Source: Oceanibium sediminis (GTDB taxonomy: Bacteria > Pseudomonadota > Alphaproteobacteria > Rhodobacterales > Rhodobacteraceae). From it: 64,000 bases of DNA. The stretch lies in NCBI RefSeq assembly GCF_003265325.1, contig NZ_QGNX01000005.1, positions 310,001 through 374,000 of the forward strand, in the 5' to 3' direction. Positions 44,220 to 52,899 of this stretch are shown piece after piece. Both the position numbers and the translations under genes were made by a program. Each line of letters begins with the position of its first letter. Positions within the stretch are counted from its first letter, which is position 1. The notes beneath the pieces were generated by a model. That model had not been told where the DNA came from and ran no database searches. It saw only the letters and a program-made list of their open reading frames with translations.

Positions 44220-44633
44220 ATGGTAGCGCAGAAGGGCAAGGACCTGTTGATCAAGATCGACATGAACGGGTCCGGCAGTTTCGAGACCGTGGCAGGCCTT
44301 CGCGCCAGCCGCATCACGTTCAACGCGGAAACGGTGGACATCACCAACCTGCAAAGCACCGGCGGCTGGCGGGAGCTTCTGGGGGGCACGGGGGTGCGCT
44401 CGGCCTCCATCTCCGGCTCGGGGGTGTTCCTGGACGACGCCACGGACGAGCGGGCGCGGCAGATCTTCTTCGACGGCTCGTTGCCGGTGTTCCAGGTGAT
44501 CATCCCCGATTTCGGCATCGTGGAGGGGCCGTTCCAGATCACCTCGATCGAGTATTCGGGGAACCATGACGGCGAAGCGGTCTACGACCTTGCGTTGGCC
44601 TCGGCCGGGGCGCTGGCGTTCACGGCGATCTGA
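44220..44633 (+). CDS. g9: GTA major tail protein (TP901-1 family)
   Basis: 137 residues, preceded by GAAGGA. Family sequences include GKDLLIKIDMNGSGSFETVAGLRASRI and VDITNLQSTGGWRELLGGTG near the N-terminus, and YSGNHDGEAVYDLALASAGALAF at the end. It polymerises into the tail tube. The stop shares one base with the next ATG. Confidence 0.92.
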   Translation: MVAQKGKDLLIKIDMNGSGSFETVAGLRASRITFNAETVDITNLQSTGGWRELLGGTGVRSASISGSGVFLDDATDERARQIFFDGSLPVFQVIIPDFGIVEGPFQITSIEYSGNHDGEAVYDLALASAGALAFTAI

Positions 44634-44947
44634 TGGTGGCCAATCCCTATCGTGGCGAGGTGTCGCTGGTGGTGAACGGAGAGGCGCGGGTGATGCGCCT
44701 GTCCCTCGGCGCGTTGGCAGGGCTGGAGGAGCGGCTCGGCAGCGGCTCGCTGGTGGAGCTGGTCGAGCGGTTCGAGGCGGGGGCGTTTTCCGCCGTCGAC
44801 CTGCTGGCGCTGCTGGCGGCGGGGCTGGACATGCCGCTCTCGGATGTCGCGGCGGCTGAGATCGAGGGCGGTGCGATGGCCGCCAGCCGTGCGGGCGCGC
44901 GGCTGCTTGCGGTGACCTTCGCGCTGCCCGAGGCGGACCCCGCGTGA
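44633..44947 (+). CDS. g10: GTA tail assembly chaperone-type protein (GTA family, g10)
   Basis: 104 residues. The sequence YRGEVSLVVNGEARVMRLSLGALAGLEERLGSGSLVEL-like opening is the hallmark of the 'gene transfer agent family protein' (phage TAC_11). It is placed between the tail tube and tape-measure genes, where phages encode tail assembly chaperones. Translation is coupled to g9 and to g10.1 by small overlaps. Confidence 0.88.
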   Translation: MVANPYRGEVSLVVNGEARVMRLSLGALAGLEERLGSGSLVELVERFEAGAFSAVDLLALLAAGLDMPLSDVAAAEIEGGAMAASRAGARLLAVTFALPEADPA

Positions 44948-45156
44948 GCCGTATCGCCTGGGGCCCGCTGATGCGCCTTGGCTTGCAGGACCTCGGCCTG
45001 AAACCGGCCGAGTTCTGGGCCCTGACCCCGGCGGAACTGATGCTGATGGCGGGGCTGGACGGCGCCGTCGCGGCGCGCCCGACGCGGGCCGCCCTGGGCG
45101 AGCTGATGCGCGCTTATCCCGACACCCAGAATAGGACGGAGGCCGAGGATGGCTGA
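44944..45156 (+). CDS. g10.1: GTA tail assembly chaperone, second part (TAC_6 family)
   Basis: 70 residues from GTG 44944. Recognised by the MRLGLQDLGLKPAEFWALTP and ELMLMAGLDG sequences of the rcc01693-like family (phage TAC_6). In many phages the two chaperone parts are made by frameshifting; here they are separate, overlapping genes (GTGA). It also overlaps the tape-measure gene by eight bases. Confidence 0.85.
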   Translation: MSRIAWGPLMRLGLQDLGLKPAEFWALTPAELMLMAGLDGAVAARPTRAALGELMRAYPDTQNRTEAEDG

Positions 45157-45796
45157 TCTGGAAGACGATTTCGCCCGGCTCGAGGGCACGATCGCGGGGC
45201 TCGAAACCTCGCTCAACGGGGCGGAAAGCATGACCACCGCGTTCCGCAGCGAAATGCAGGAGGTGACCTCCTCCATGCGGGTGGCCAGCCAGGATGCCTC
45301 GGCGCTGAGCCGGACGCTGGGGACCAGCCTGAAGTCTGCAATGACCGGGCTGATCCTGGACGGGCGCAACCTGTCTGCCGCGCTGAGCGGGGTGGGGCAG
45401 CGTATTTCGGGCAGTGTGCTGAATGCGGCGCTGAGCCCGGTCACCGGGGCGATCAGCCAAGGGGTTAACTCGCTCTTTGGCGGATATTTCGCCAAGGGCG
45501 GGGTGATCAACTCCGGCCAGGTGCAGCGCTTCGCCTCTGGCGGGATCGTGGACGGCGCAACGTCTTTCGCGATGCGCGGCGGCAAGCGCGGCGTCATGGG
45601 GGAGGCGGGGCCGGAGGCGATCATGCCCCTGACGCGCGGAGCGGACGGCAAGCTGGGCGTGCGCGGCGGGGGCGGCGGCAACGTGCAGGTGACGATGAAC
45701 ATTTCAACACCCGACGTGGCCGGGTTCCAACGCTCGCGCAGCCAGATCGCCGCGCAGGTGGCGCGGGCGATCGGGCAGGGGCGGCGCAATCAATGA
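45149..45796 (+). CDS. g11: GTA tail tape measure protein (short)
   Basis: 215 residues, very short for a tape measure but matching the RcGTA protein. The N-terminal half is helical (LEDDFARLEGTIAGLETSL onward); the C-terminal half holds FGGYFAKGGVINSGQVQRFA and GVMGEAGPEAIMPLTRGADG, the standard tape-measure C-terminus. It sets the tail length, here a short tail. It overlaps g10.1. Confidence 0.9.
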   Translation: MADLEDDFARLEGTIAGLETSLNGAESMTTAFRSEMQEVTSSMRVASQDASALSRTLGTSLKSAMTGLILDGRNLSAALSGVGQRISGSVLNAALSPVTGAISQGVNSLFGGYFAKGGVINSGQVQRFASGGIVDGATSFAMRGGKRGVMGEAGPEAIMPLTRGADGKLGVRGGGGGNVQVTMNISTPDVAGFQRSRSQIAAQVARAIGQGRRNQ

Positions 45797-45805
45797 GGTT
45801 TCTCC

Positions 45806-46438
45806 ATGAGTTTTCATGAAGTCCGGTTTCCGGTTTCCCTGTCGTTCGGGTCCGTCGGCGGCCCGGAGCGGCGCACGGAGATCGTCACCCTGAACAACGG
45901 TGCGGAGGAACGCACCACCCCCTGGGCGCATTCGCGGCGGCGTTACGATGCCGGTTTCGGGATGCGCTCGCTCGACGACCTGGAGGAACTGATCGGCTTC
46001 TTCGAGGCGCGCGGCGGGCAGCTCTACGGGTTTCGCTGGCGGGACTGGACGGACTACAAGTCCTGCCCCCCCTCGCAGACACCCGATCATGGGGATCAGA
46101 CCATCGGTCATGGCGACGGCGAGAGGCGCCTGTTCCAGCTTAGCAAGACCTACTGGTCGGGCGACGTGTCCTACACCCGCCCGATCACCAAGCCGGTGGC
46201 CGGGACGGAAACGATTTCCATCGACGGGGACGACCGGGTCGAGGGCGTGGACTACACGCTCGACCATATGACGGGCGTGGTTGTTTTCGCCGCCGCCCCC
46301 CAGCCCGGTGCGCCGGTTCAGGCGGGCTTCGAGTTCGATGTACCCGTGCGCTTCGACACCGACCGGATCGAGGCGAGCGTCGCAGGCTTCCAGGCGGGCG
46401 AGGTGCCGTCTGTTCCGGTGATCGAGGTGCGGGTATGA
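45806..46438 (+). CDS. g12: GTA distal tail protein (DUF2460, TIGR02217)
   Basis: 210 residues. Marks are FHEVRFPVSLSFGSVGGPER, WAHSRRRYDAGFGMRSLDDL and LIGFFEARGGQLYGFRWRDW. It forms the ring at the tail tip onto which the hub attaches. It starts nine bases after the tape-measure stop and overlaps g13 by four bases. Confidence 0.9.
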   Translation: MSFHEVRFPVSLSFGSVGGPERRTEIVTLNNGAEERTTPWAHSRRRYDAGFGMRSLDDLEELIGFFEARGGQLYGFRWRDWTDYKSCPPSQTPDHGDQTIGHGDGERRLFQLSKTYWSGDVSYTRPITKPVAGTETISIDGDDRVEGVDYTLDHMTGVVVFAAAPQPGAPVQAGFEFDVPVRFDTDRIEASVAGFQAGEVPSVPVIEVRV

Positions 46439-47343
46439 GTGGCGCGGACAAGCTGCGCGCCCGCCTTGGCGAGGGTACGACGAAGCTGGCGCGCTGCTGG
46501 CGGATCACCCGCAAGGACGGGCGTATCCTTGGCTTCACGGACCACGACTGCCCGCTGGAATTCGACGGGCTGCGTTTCGAGGCGGGCGCGGGCATCGACG
46601 CCGGGGCGTTGGAACGCTCCACCGGGTTGAGCGTGGACAATGCGCAGGCGCTCGGCGCGCTGACGTCGGACCGGATCACTGAGGGGGATATCCTTGCCGG
46701 GCATTACGACGGCGCCGAGGTGGTCCAGTGGCTGGTGGATTGGAGTGCGCCCGAGGCGCGGATCATCCTTTTCAAGGGCTCCCTCGGGGAGGTGCGCCTG
46801 TCGGGCCATGCCTTCGAGGCGGAGCTGCGCGGGCAGGGCGAGGTGTTGAACCAGCCCCTTGGCCGGGCCTTCCTCAAGACCTGCGATCGGGATCTTGGCG
46901 ATGCCGCCTGCGGAGTCGACCTGGGCGACCCGGCGTATGCGGTGGAGGCGGAGCTGACCTCGGCCGAAGGGCAGCTTGTCCTTGGGTGGAGGGATACGGC
47001 GGATTATGCCGACGGTTGGTTCACGGGCGGTGCGCTGACCTGGCTGTCGGGGGCGAATGCCGGGCTGCGCGCATTGGTGCGCGCGGACCAGGGGCGCGGC
47101 GCGTCGCGCAAGGCGATCCTCTGGTCGGAGGCGCGCGCGCCGGTGGCCGTTGGCGATAGGGTGCGGCTGGTCGCGGGGTGTGACAAGCATCTGTCGACCT
47201 GCAAGGCGAAGTTCGCCAATGTCCTGAACTTCAGGGGCTTTCCGCATATCCCCGGTGATGACTGGGTAACGGCGTACCCGCGCAACGGTTCTGCGCATGA
47301 CGGCTCGGTGCTTCGCTGGGAAGAGTTTCGCCATGAGCGCTGA
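46435..47343 (+). CDS. g13: GTA tail hub protein (DUF2163, TIGR02218), lambda gpL-like
   Basis: 302 residues. The N-terminal part has ARCWRITRKDGRILGFTDHD, and the C-terminal part NVLNFRGFPHIPGDDWV. Four cysteines (C150, C159, C249, C256) are placed like those that hold an iron-sulfur cluster in the lambda tail-tip protein gpL, which belongs to the same general family; cluster binding here is inferred. It overlaps g14 by 11 bases. Confidence 0.9.
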   Translation: MSGADKLRARLGEGTTKLARCWRITRKDGRILGFTDHDCPLEFDGLRFEAGAGIDAGALERSTGLSVDNAQALGALTSDRITEGDILAGHYDGAEVVQWLVDWSAPEARIILFKGSLGEVRLSGHAFEAELRGQGEVLNQPLGRAFLKTCDRDLGDAACGVDLGDPAYAVEAELTSAEGQLVLGWRDTADYADGWFTGGALTWLSGANAGLRALVRADQGRGASRKAILWSEARAPVAVGDRVRLVAGCDKHLSTCKAKFANVLNFRGFPHIPGDDWVTAYPRNGSAHDGSVLRWEEFRHER

Positions 47344-47758
47344 GATCGTGGCGCTGGCCGAAAGCTGGATCGGGACGCCCTATGCCCATCAGGCCAGCCT
47401 GAAGGGGGTGGGCTGTGACTGCCTCGGCCTTGTACGGGGCATCTGGCGCGCTCGTTACGGGGCCGAGCCGGAGGCGGTTCCCCCCTATACGCCCGACTGG
47501 GGCGAGCCCGCGGGGCAGGAGATCCTGCTTGCCGCGGCGGCGCGCAGCCTGGTGCCGGTGGCAAGCGGCGACATGGCGCCGGGCGATGTACTCGTCTTCC
47601 GCATGCGGGGGCGGGGCATCGCGAAACATCTTGGCATCCTGTGCCGCGAGGGCGCGGATGCGTCATTCATTCATGCCTACAGCCGCGTTGGCGTCGTGCG
47701 TTCGCCGCTTGGGCAGGCGTGGCGCGCGCGTCTTGCGGCTGCGTTCCGATTCCCCTGA
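47333..47758 (+). CDS. g14: GTA tail peptidase (NlpC/P60 family)
   Basis: 141 residues from ATG 47333. The catalytic Cys is C30 in GCDCLGLVRG and the His is H99 in IAKHLGIL; the opening is ALAESWIGTPYAHQ. This is the TIGR02219 family, a cell-wall peptidase in the tail tip that opens the recipient peptidoglycan during DNA entry. The stop is 12 bases before g15, which has a GGAG site. Confidence 0.92.
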   Translation: MSAEIVALAESWIGTPYAHQASLKGVGCDCLGLVRGIWRARYGAEPEAVPPYTPDWGEPAGQEILLAAAARSLVPVASGDMAPGDVLVFRMRGRGIAKHLGILCREGADASFIHAYSRVGVVRSPLGQAWRARLAAAFRFP

Positions 47759-47770
47759 CAGGAGAGCAAT

Positions 47771-50700
47771 ATGGCAACTGTAGTTCTGGCGGCCGCCGGT
47801 GGCGCGCTTGGCGCATCGGTCGGGGGGGGGCTGCTCGGCCTGTCCTCCGTCGCGATCGGCAAGGCGGTGGGGGCGAGCCTGGGCGCGGTGATCGATCAGC
47901 GCCTGTTCGGTTCCGGCGCGCAACCGGTGGAGGTGGGGCGGCGCGACATGCTGCGCCTGACCGGCTCGACCGAGGGGGCGCCGATCGCCCGCCTCTGGGG
48001 GCGGATGCGGGTACCGGGCCAGATCATCTGGTCATCGCGCTTTCTGGAGGACGTCACGACCACCGGGGGCGGCAAGGGCGCGCCCAGCGCCCCCGAGCGG
48101 CGGGAGTATTCCTATTCGGTCAGCATCGCCATCGCGCTGTGCGAGGGGCCAATCACGCGGATCGCCAGGGTCTGGGCCGATGGGCAGATCATCGACACCT
48201 CGACGCTGAACATGCGCGTCTATCACGGGGACGCGGCCCAGTTGCCCGATCCGCTGATCGCCGCCAGCCTGCCGGAGGGGGAGGCCCCCGCCTATCGCGG
48301 CACCGCCTACGTGGTGATCGAGGACCTGGCGCTGGGTGCCTATGGCAACCGCATTCCGCAGTTCAATTTCGAGGTTCAGCGCGCGCCCGAGACCGCCGAT
48401 AGCACCATGGCGCGTTCCGTGAACGCGGTGGCGCTGGTCCCGGGGACCGGCGAATACGCGCTGGCGACCGAGCCCGTCAGCTTCGAGATCGAGAAGGGCC
48501 ACACTAAGGTCAGCAACGTGAACAACAATGCCGGGCGCACGGACATCGACCTGTCGGTGCAGGCGTTGGTCGAGGAGGTTCCGGGCTGCGGGGCGGTGTC
48601 GCTCGTGGTCAGCTGGTTCGGGTCCGATCTGCGTTGTGCGGAATGCTCGATCCAGCCGAAGGTCGAGCAGAGTGAGCTGGACGGCGTGGAAATGCCTTGG
48701 CGTGTCGCCGGTGCGACCCGCAGTTCGGCCGAGGTCGTGCAATATGTCGACGGCCGGCCCGGTTTCGGCGGCACACCGGCGGATGCGTCTGTCGTGCAGG
48801 CGATCCAGCGTTTGCAGGCGGCGGGGCAGGCCGTGATGTTCTATCCGTTCATCCTGATGGACATCCGCGCCGGAAACGGGCTGACCGACCCCTGGAGCGG
48901 CGCGGCGGATCAACCCGATGTGCCCTGGCGGGGGCGGATCACCGCATCCATCGCGCCGGGACGGGCCGGCTCGCCCGACAAGAGCCCCGCAGCAGGCGGG
49001 GAGGTGGCGACATTCTTCGGCAGCGTGCAGCCCGGTGACTTCGCGATCGTGGAGGACGCGGTTGTCTATTCCGGCCCCGCGGAGTGGAGCTATCGTCGTT
49101 TCATTCTGCACTATGCCTGGCTCTGCAAGCTGGCGGGTGGCGTGGACGCGTTCTGCATCGGCTCGGAAATGCGCGCGCTGACGCAGCTGCGCGACGGGCC
49201 CGAGAGTTTTCCCACGGTGGCGCAGCTGAGGACGCTTGCGGCGGAGGTGAAGGCGATCCTGCCGGGCACGAAGATTTCCTACGCGGCGGACTGGTCCGAG
49301 TATTTCGGGTATCAGCCGGGCGATGGCAGCGGCGACGTGTTCTATCACCTCGACCCGCTCTGGGCGGACCCGGCGGTCGATTTCGTCGGTATCGACAACT
49401 ACATGCCGCTGTCGGACTGGCGTGACGGGTCGGACCACGCGGACGCGGCGGCGGGGACGATCCATGACCTCGACTATCTGCGCGGCAACATCATGGGCGG
49501 CGAGGGCTACGACTGGTACTATGCCTCGGCGGAGGGGCGCGACGCGCAAATCCGTATACCGATCGAGGACGGTGCCTACGACGAGCCCTGGACGTATCGC
49601 TACAAGGATATCGCGAATTGGTGGTCGCGCTTTCACTGGAACCGTATTGGTGGTGTGAAGCAGGCAAGCCCGACGCCCTGGCAGCCCGAGGGAAAGCCTA
49701 TATGGTTCACCGAACTCGGCTGTCCCGCCGTGGACAAGGGGACCAACCAGCCCAATGTCTTCCTGGATCCGCAATCTGTCGAGAATGCCTTGCCGCATTA
49801 CAGTACCGGCGGCCAGGATGAGTTGATCCAGGCGCGCTATCTTGAGGCGATGCACAGCTTCTGGGGCGCGGCGGAGAACAACCCGATCTCGGACGTGTAT
49901 GCCGGGCCGATGGTGGACATGTCCCGCGCCTTCGTCTGGGCCTGGGACGCGCGGCCCTGGCCGGATTTCCCACAGCGTCTGGACGTCTGGGCAGATGGGC
50001 TGAACCATGCGCGGGGGCACTGGATTTCCGGGCGCACGCACCTGGTCGAGCTTGGCGATATCGCGCGCGAGATTTGTGGTCGCGCGGGGCAGCTGGATAT
50101 CGACACCCGCGCGCTGGGCGGTCTGGTCCGGGGCTACCTTGTCAGTGGCGCGGAGTCGGCGCGCGAAAGCCTTCAGCCCCTGATGCTGAGCTACGGTTTC
50201 GACGTGTTCGAACGTGAAGGGGGCTTGCATATGCGCAACCGGACCGGCATGGCGACCCGGGTGCTGGACCAGGGGCAACTGGCGGTTCGCGATGCCCGGA
50301 CCCCGGCCTATGAATTGTCCCGGTTGCCCGAGTCCGAGGTGCCGGCGCGCGTACGCGTGCGTTTCGTCCACCCCGGGAAGGACTTCCAGTCGATCACGGC
50401 CGAGGCGCAGATCGCAGGGGCCGAGGCGCTGTTCACCGCCGGCTCGGACCTGTTCGTTTCGCTGAGCCATGAGGAAGGTGCGCGGGTCGCAGCACGGTGG
50501 TTGTCGGAGACGCAGATCTCGCGCGATCAGGTCAGCTTCCATCTGCCCCGCTCGGACATGGACCTGGAGCCGGGGGACGTCGTGACGCTCGACGCGGGGG
50601 GCCAGCAATCGTCTTTCCGCATCGACCGGGTCGTGGAAACCACCCTGCGAGAGGTTGAGGCGACACGGGTCGAGGCGGCGATCTATGCCCCGGAGCCGGT

Positions 50701-51667
50701 GATCCCCGAGCTTATCGTGCGCCGCGGCCAGAACCAGTCGGGCCAGCCCTATGCCGAGGTGATGGACCTGCCCCTACTTCGGGCGGAGGATACGGCCCAC
50801 GTACCGTTCGTTGCGGCCACCCATGAACCGTGGGAGGGCGGGTTGTCGATCTACACCGGCGCGCAGGACCATGACTACGGGCCGCCGGTCGAGCTGGCGG
50901 TGTCCTCCATCGTCGGAACGACGCTGAGCGACCTTGCTGCCGCTGCGCCGGGGCGCTGGTCCGAGGATGCGCTGGAGGTGCGGATCTCGGGGCGGGAACT
51001 GCTGTCGCGCAGCGCGCAGGAGGTTCTGAACGGTGCGAACACGCTCGCCGTCCGCGCGGCGGGGGCCGCCGACTGGGAGGTTATCCAGTTCCGCGACGCG
51101 GAGCTTGTCGGGCCACGGCAGTACCGGTTGAGCGGCCTGTTGCGCGGCCAAGCGGGGACCGAGCCCCTGATCCCTCCGATCCTGGCGGCGGGGGCGGACA
51201 TCGTGCTTCTGGATGGCACGCAGCCGCAACTGCCCCTGTCGCTGGACCAGGTCGGGCTGGAGCGGCACGTTCGTGTCGGCCCGTCGGGGGAAAGCTATGC
51301 CAGCCCCCGGTACCGGCACCTGGTGGTCGAGCCGCGGGGCGTCGGGCTGCGGCCCTATGCGCCGGCGCATCTGAGGGCCACGACCTCCGGCGGGGATGTC
51401 AGCCTGAGCTGGGTCCGCCGCAGCCGGTATGGCGGCGACAGCTGGACCCTGTCCGAGGTGCCGCTGGGCGAACAGCGTGAGGCGTACCTGGTGACCATAG
51501 AGGCCGGTGGCACGACCCTGCGCCAAATCGAGGTTGCTGAGAGCGCGTTCCTCTACACGGCGGCGATGCAGGCGGCGGACGGGGGCGGGGGCGGCTTCAC
51601 GGTTTCTGTCGCGCAACTCTCCGCCAGTTTTGGCCCCGGATTTTCAACAAGGATCGATATTCCATGA
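47771..51667 (+). CDS. g15: GTA baseplate multidomain protein 'megatron' with TIM-barrel-like domain
   Basis: 1298 residues, the usual size. The N-terminus is glycine-rich and hydrophobic (VVLAAAGGALGASVGGGLLG). A glycoside-hydrolase TIM-barrel-like domain spans roughly 430-740, with AADWSEYFGYQPGDGSGD near 500, VDFVGIDNYMPLSDW near 540 and WFTELGCPAVDKG near 645. A phage tail baseplate domain follows (about 770-1000), then beta-rich C-terminal domains. In RcGTA it forms the tail needle or baseplate and contacts the host. It overlaps the next gene by four bases. Confidence 0.93.
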   Translation: MATVVLAAAGGALGASVGGGLLGLSSVAIGKAVGASLGAVIDQRLFGSGAQPVEVGRRDMLRLTGSTEGAPIARLWGRMRVPGQIIWSSRFLEDVTTTGGGKGAPSAPERREYSYSVSIAIALCEGPITRIARVWADGQIIDTSTLNMRVYHGDAAQLPDPLIAASLPEGEAPAYRGTAYVVIEDLALGAYGNRIPQFNFEVQRAPETADSTMARSVNAVALVPGTGEYALATEPVSFEIEKGHTKVSNVNNNAGRTDIDLSVQALVEEVPGCGAVSLVVSWFGSDLRCAECSIQPKVEQSELDGVEMPWRVAGATRSSAEVVQYVDGRPGFGGTPADASVVQAIQRLQAAGQAVMFYPFILMDIRAGNGLTDPWSGAADQPDVPWRGRITASIAPGRAGSPDKSPAAGGEVATFFGSVQPGDFAIVEDAVVYSGPAEWSYRRFILHYAWLCKLAGGVDAFCIGSEMRALTQLRDGPESFPTVAQLRTLAAEVKAILPGTKISYAADWSEYFGYQPGDGSGDVFYHLDPLWADPAVDFVGIDNYMPLSDWRDGSDHADAAAGTIHDLDYLRGNIMGGEGYDWYYASAEGRDAQIRIPIEDGAYDEPWTYRYKDIANWWSRFHWNRIGGVKQASPTPWQPEGKPIWFTELGCPAVDKGTNQPNVFLDPQSVENALPHYSTGGQDELIQARYLEAMHSFWGAAENNPISDVYAGPMVDMSRAFVWAWDARPWPDFPQRLDVWADGLNHARGHWISGRTHLVELGDIAREICGRAGQLDIDTRALGGLVRGYLVSGAESARESLQPLMLSYGFDVFEREGGLHMRNRTGMATRVLDQGQLAVRDARTPAYELSRLPESEVPARVRVRFVHPGKDFQSITAEAQIAGAEALFTAGSDLFVSLSHEEGARVAARWLSETQISRDQVSFHLPRSDMDLEPGDVVTLDAGGQQSSFRIDRVVETTLREVEATRVEAAIYAPEPVIPELIVRRGQNQSGQPYAEVMDLPLLRAEDTAHVPFVAATHEPWEGGLSIYTGAQDHDYGPPVELAVSSIVGTTLSDLAAAAPGRWSEDALEVRISGRELLSRSAQEVLNGANTLAVRAAGAADWEVIQFRDAELVGPRQYRLSGLLRGQAGTEPLIPPILAAGADIVLLDGTQPQLPLSLDQVGLERHVRVGPSGESYASPRYRHLVVEPRGVGLRPYAPAHLRATTSGGDVSLSWVRRSRYGGDSWTLSEVPLGEQREAYLVTIEAGGTTLRQIEVAESAFLYTAAMQAADGGGGGFTVSVAQLSASFGPGFSTRIDIP

Positions 51668-52371
51668 GCGAGACTTTCCAATTCCAGTTGCCGCTGCTGG
51701 CCGGTGGCCAGGCGCAGAAACATGTGACCGTGAACGAGGCGCTGGCGCGGCTCGACGCGGTGGCGCAGTTGCGCGTGATCAGCGACCAGGTCACCGCGCC
51801 CCCAGCCGCCCCGCAGGACGGGGCCGCCTATATCGTCCCGCCCGGCGCTGGTGGCGCCTGGGCGGGGGCTGCGGGGCAGATCGCGCTGTTCGCCAATGGC
51901 GGCTGGGTGATTGTGACACCGAAGGCCGGGTGGAGTGCCTGGTGCGAGGCGACCGGCCGCCGGGTCGGTTTCGACGGGCAGGGCTGGATCCCCGACGCCG
52001 GGGTCATCTCTGCCAGCGGTGCGGCGTTCCTGTTCCGGATTGATGAAGTCAGCCATGATCTGGCGCCGGGGACCAGCAGCACGGTTTCGGCCGCCATTCC
52101 GGGCGGTTCGGTCGTCTTCGGTGTCTCGGGCCGGGTGACGGAGGCGATCACCGGCACGGTCAGCAGCTGGAGCCTTGGCGTCAGCGGGTCGGGCAACCGT
52201 TACGGCAGCGGCCTTGGCACGGGCCTCGGCTCATATGCGAACGGGCTGACGGGCACGCCGATCACCTACTACGGCGCCGAGGACCTGGTGCTTTCCGCCG
52301 ACAGCGGTTCGTTCAGCGGCGGCCAGATGCTTCTGGCGGTTCATTCCCTGTCGTTGGTGCCGCCGCGATGA
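51664..52371 (+). CDS. DUF2793 protein, probable GTA tail fibre
   Basis: 235 residues. The N-terminal DUF2793 domain (to about 115) begins FQFQLPLLAGGQAQKHVTVNEAL and continues DGAAYIVPPGA and GWSAWCEATGRRVGFDGQGW. The C-terminal part is Gly/Ser-rich and beta-structured, like a small fibre head. The ATG overlaps the g15 stop by four bases, which ties it to the GTA operon. In R. capsulatus the DUF2793 tail-fibre gene is, as I recall, at another locus; here it is coupled to g15. Confidence 0.82.
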   Translation: MSETFQFQLPLLAGGQAQKHVTVNEALARLDAVAQLRVISDQVTAPPAAPQDGAAYIVPPGAGGAWAGAAGQIALFANGGWVIVTPKAGWSAWCEATGRRVGFDGQGWIPDAGVISASGAAFLFRIDEVSHDLAPGTSSTVSAAIPGGSVVFGVSGRVTEAITGTVSSWSLGVSGSGNRYGSGLGTGLGSYANGLTGTPITYYGAEDLVLSADSGSFSGGQMLLAVHSLSLVPPR

Positions 52372-52470
52372 GCCCGGCACGGTTGCTGGCACAGGCGTGG
52401 CGCGCATGGGCTCGCCGGCGCGCATGCGGGCGCATCCATCGCTTCGTGCCACGCTAGAACGCGGCGGCGG

Positions 52471-52809
52471 TCAGCCCCGCATGCAGCTGATGCAAAGCGT
52501 CAGCGCGGGGTTCATCGCAAGGCGGCGATGGTCGATCGCCTCCCCGCAGTCGGCGCAATAGCCGAACTCATCCGTCGCGGCCCGCTTCAACGCCAGTTGC
52601 AGGCGGGCCCGTTCGGCCGCGCGGCGCGCATGGGTCGCCTTGGCCATGGCCTGCTGCTGAAGCGCGTCCATCCGGCTGAGCCGCCCGACGCTTTGCTGAT
52701 CGAGCACAACCGTGCCGCGATTCCCGGCGGCGACGGCGTCCTCATCGTCGAGGGCGCGCAAGCGCTCACGGATCTGTTTCTCGAATTCCTGGCGTATCTC
52801 GGGTTTCAT
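52471..52809 (-). CDS. DksA/TraR-family zinc-finger protein
   Basis: 112 residues from ATG 52809; a TTG two codons earlier is less likely. Two helices lead into a C4 zinc finger (CADCG and CISC), with GYCADCGEAIDHRRLAMNP as the family signature. DksA-type proteins bind the secondary channel of RNA polymerase. This one is shorter than DksA (151 residues in E. coli) and lies between the sizes of TraR and DksA. The tip of the coiled coil carries LSRMDALQQQAMA; the DksA Asp pair DxxDxA is not evident. Convergent with the GTA cluster. Confidence 0.85.
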   Translation of the reverse strand: MKPEIRQEFEKQIRERLRALDDEDAVAAGNRGTVVLDQQSVGRLSRMDALQQQAMAKATHARRAAERARLQLALKRAATDEFGYCADCGEAIDHRRLAMNPALTLCISCMRG

Positions 52810-52899
52810 GGGCAATCATGTTACTGCTTGAATTCGAGTCGGAAAGGCACGATTTGACGGGCGTCGGGCATTCCCCCGGCACCAAGCGAGGAGATAGCC

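Larger units (their letters stand above)
37428..52371 (+). other. Gene transfer agent structural gene cluster (RcGTA type)
   Basis: The genes here match, in order and family, the R. capsulatus GTA genes g1 to g15, with one extra small gene after the capsid gene and a DUF2793 gene at the end. Nearly all are coupled by 1- to 11-base overlaps. There is no integrase, repressor, replication gene, holin or endolysin, and the base composition looks like that of the flanking genes. RcGTA packages random host DNA of about 4 kb and delivers it to related cells. All frames are open, so a functional particle is plausible if the dispersed accessory genes (activator gafA, lysis, head-spike genes) exist elsewhere. 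Confidence 0.93.

Noticed and set aside
48032-50608. An 858-codon open frame antisense to the megatron gene
   Set aside because: Composition of a shadow frame, no known domains, no ribosome-binding site, and fully covered by g15.
37550-52371. Reading the region as an ordinary prophage
   Set aside because: No integrase, excisionase, repressor, replication or lysis genes, and no attachment repeats seen; the gene order matches the GTA of R. capsulatus throughout.
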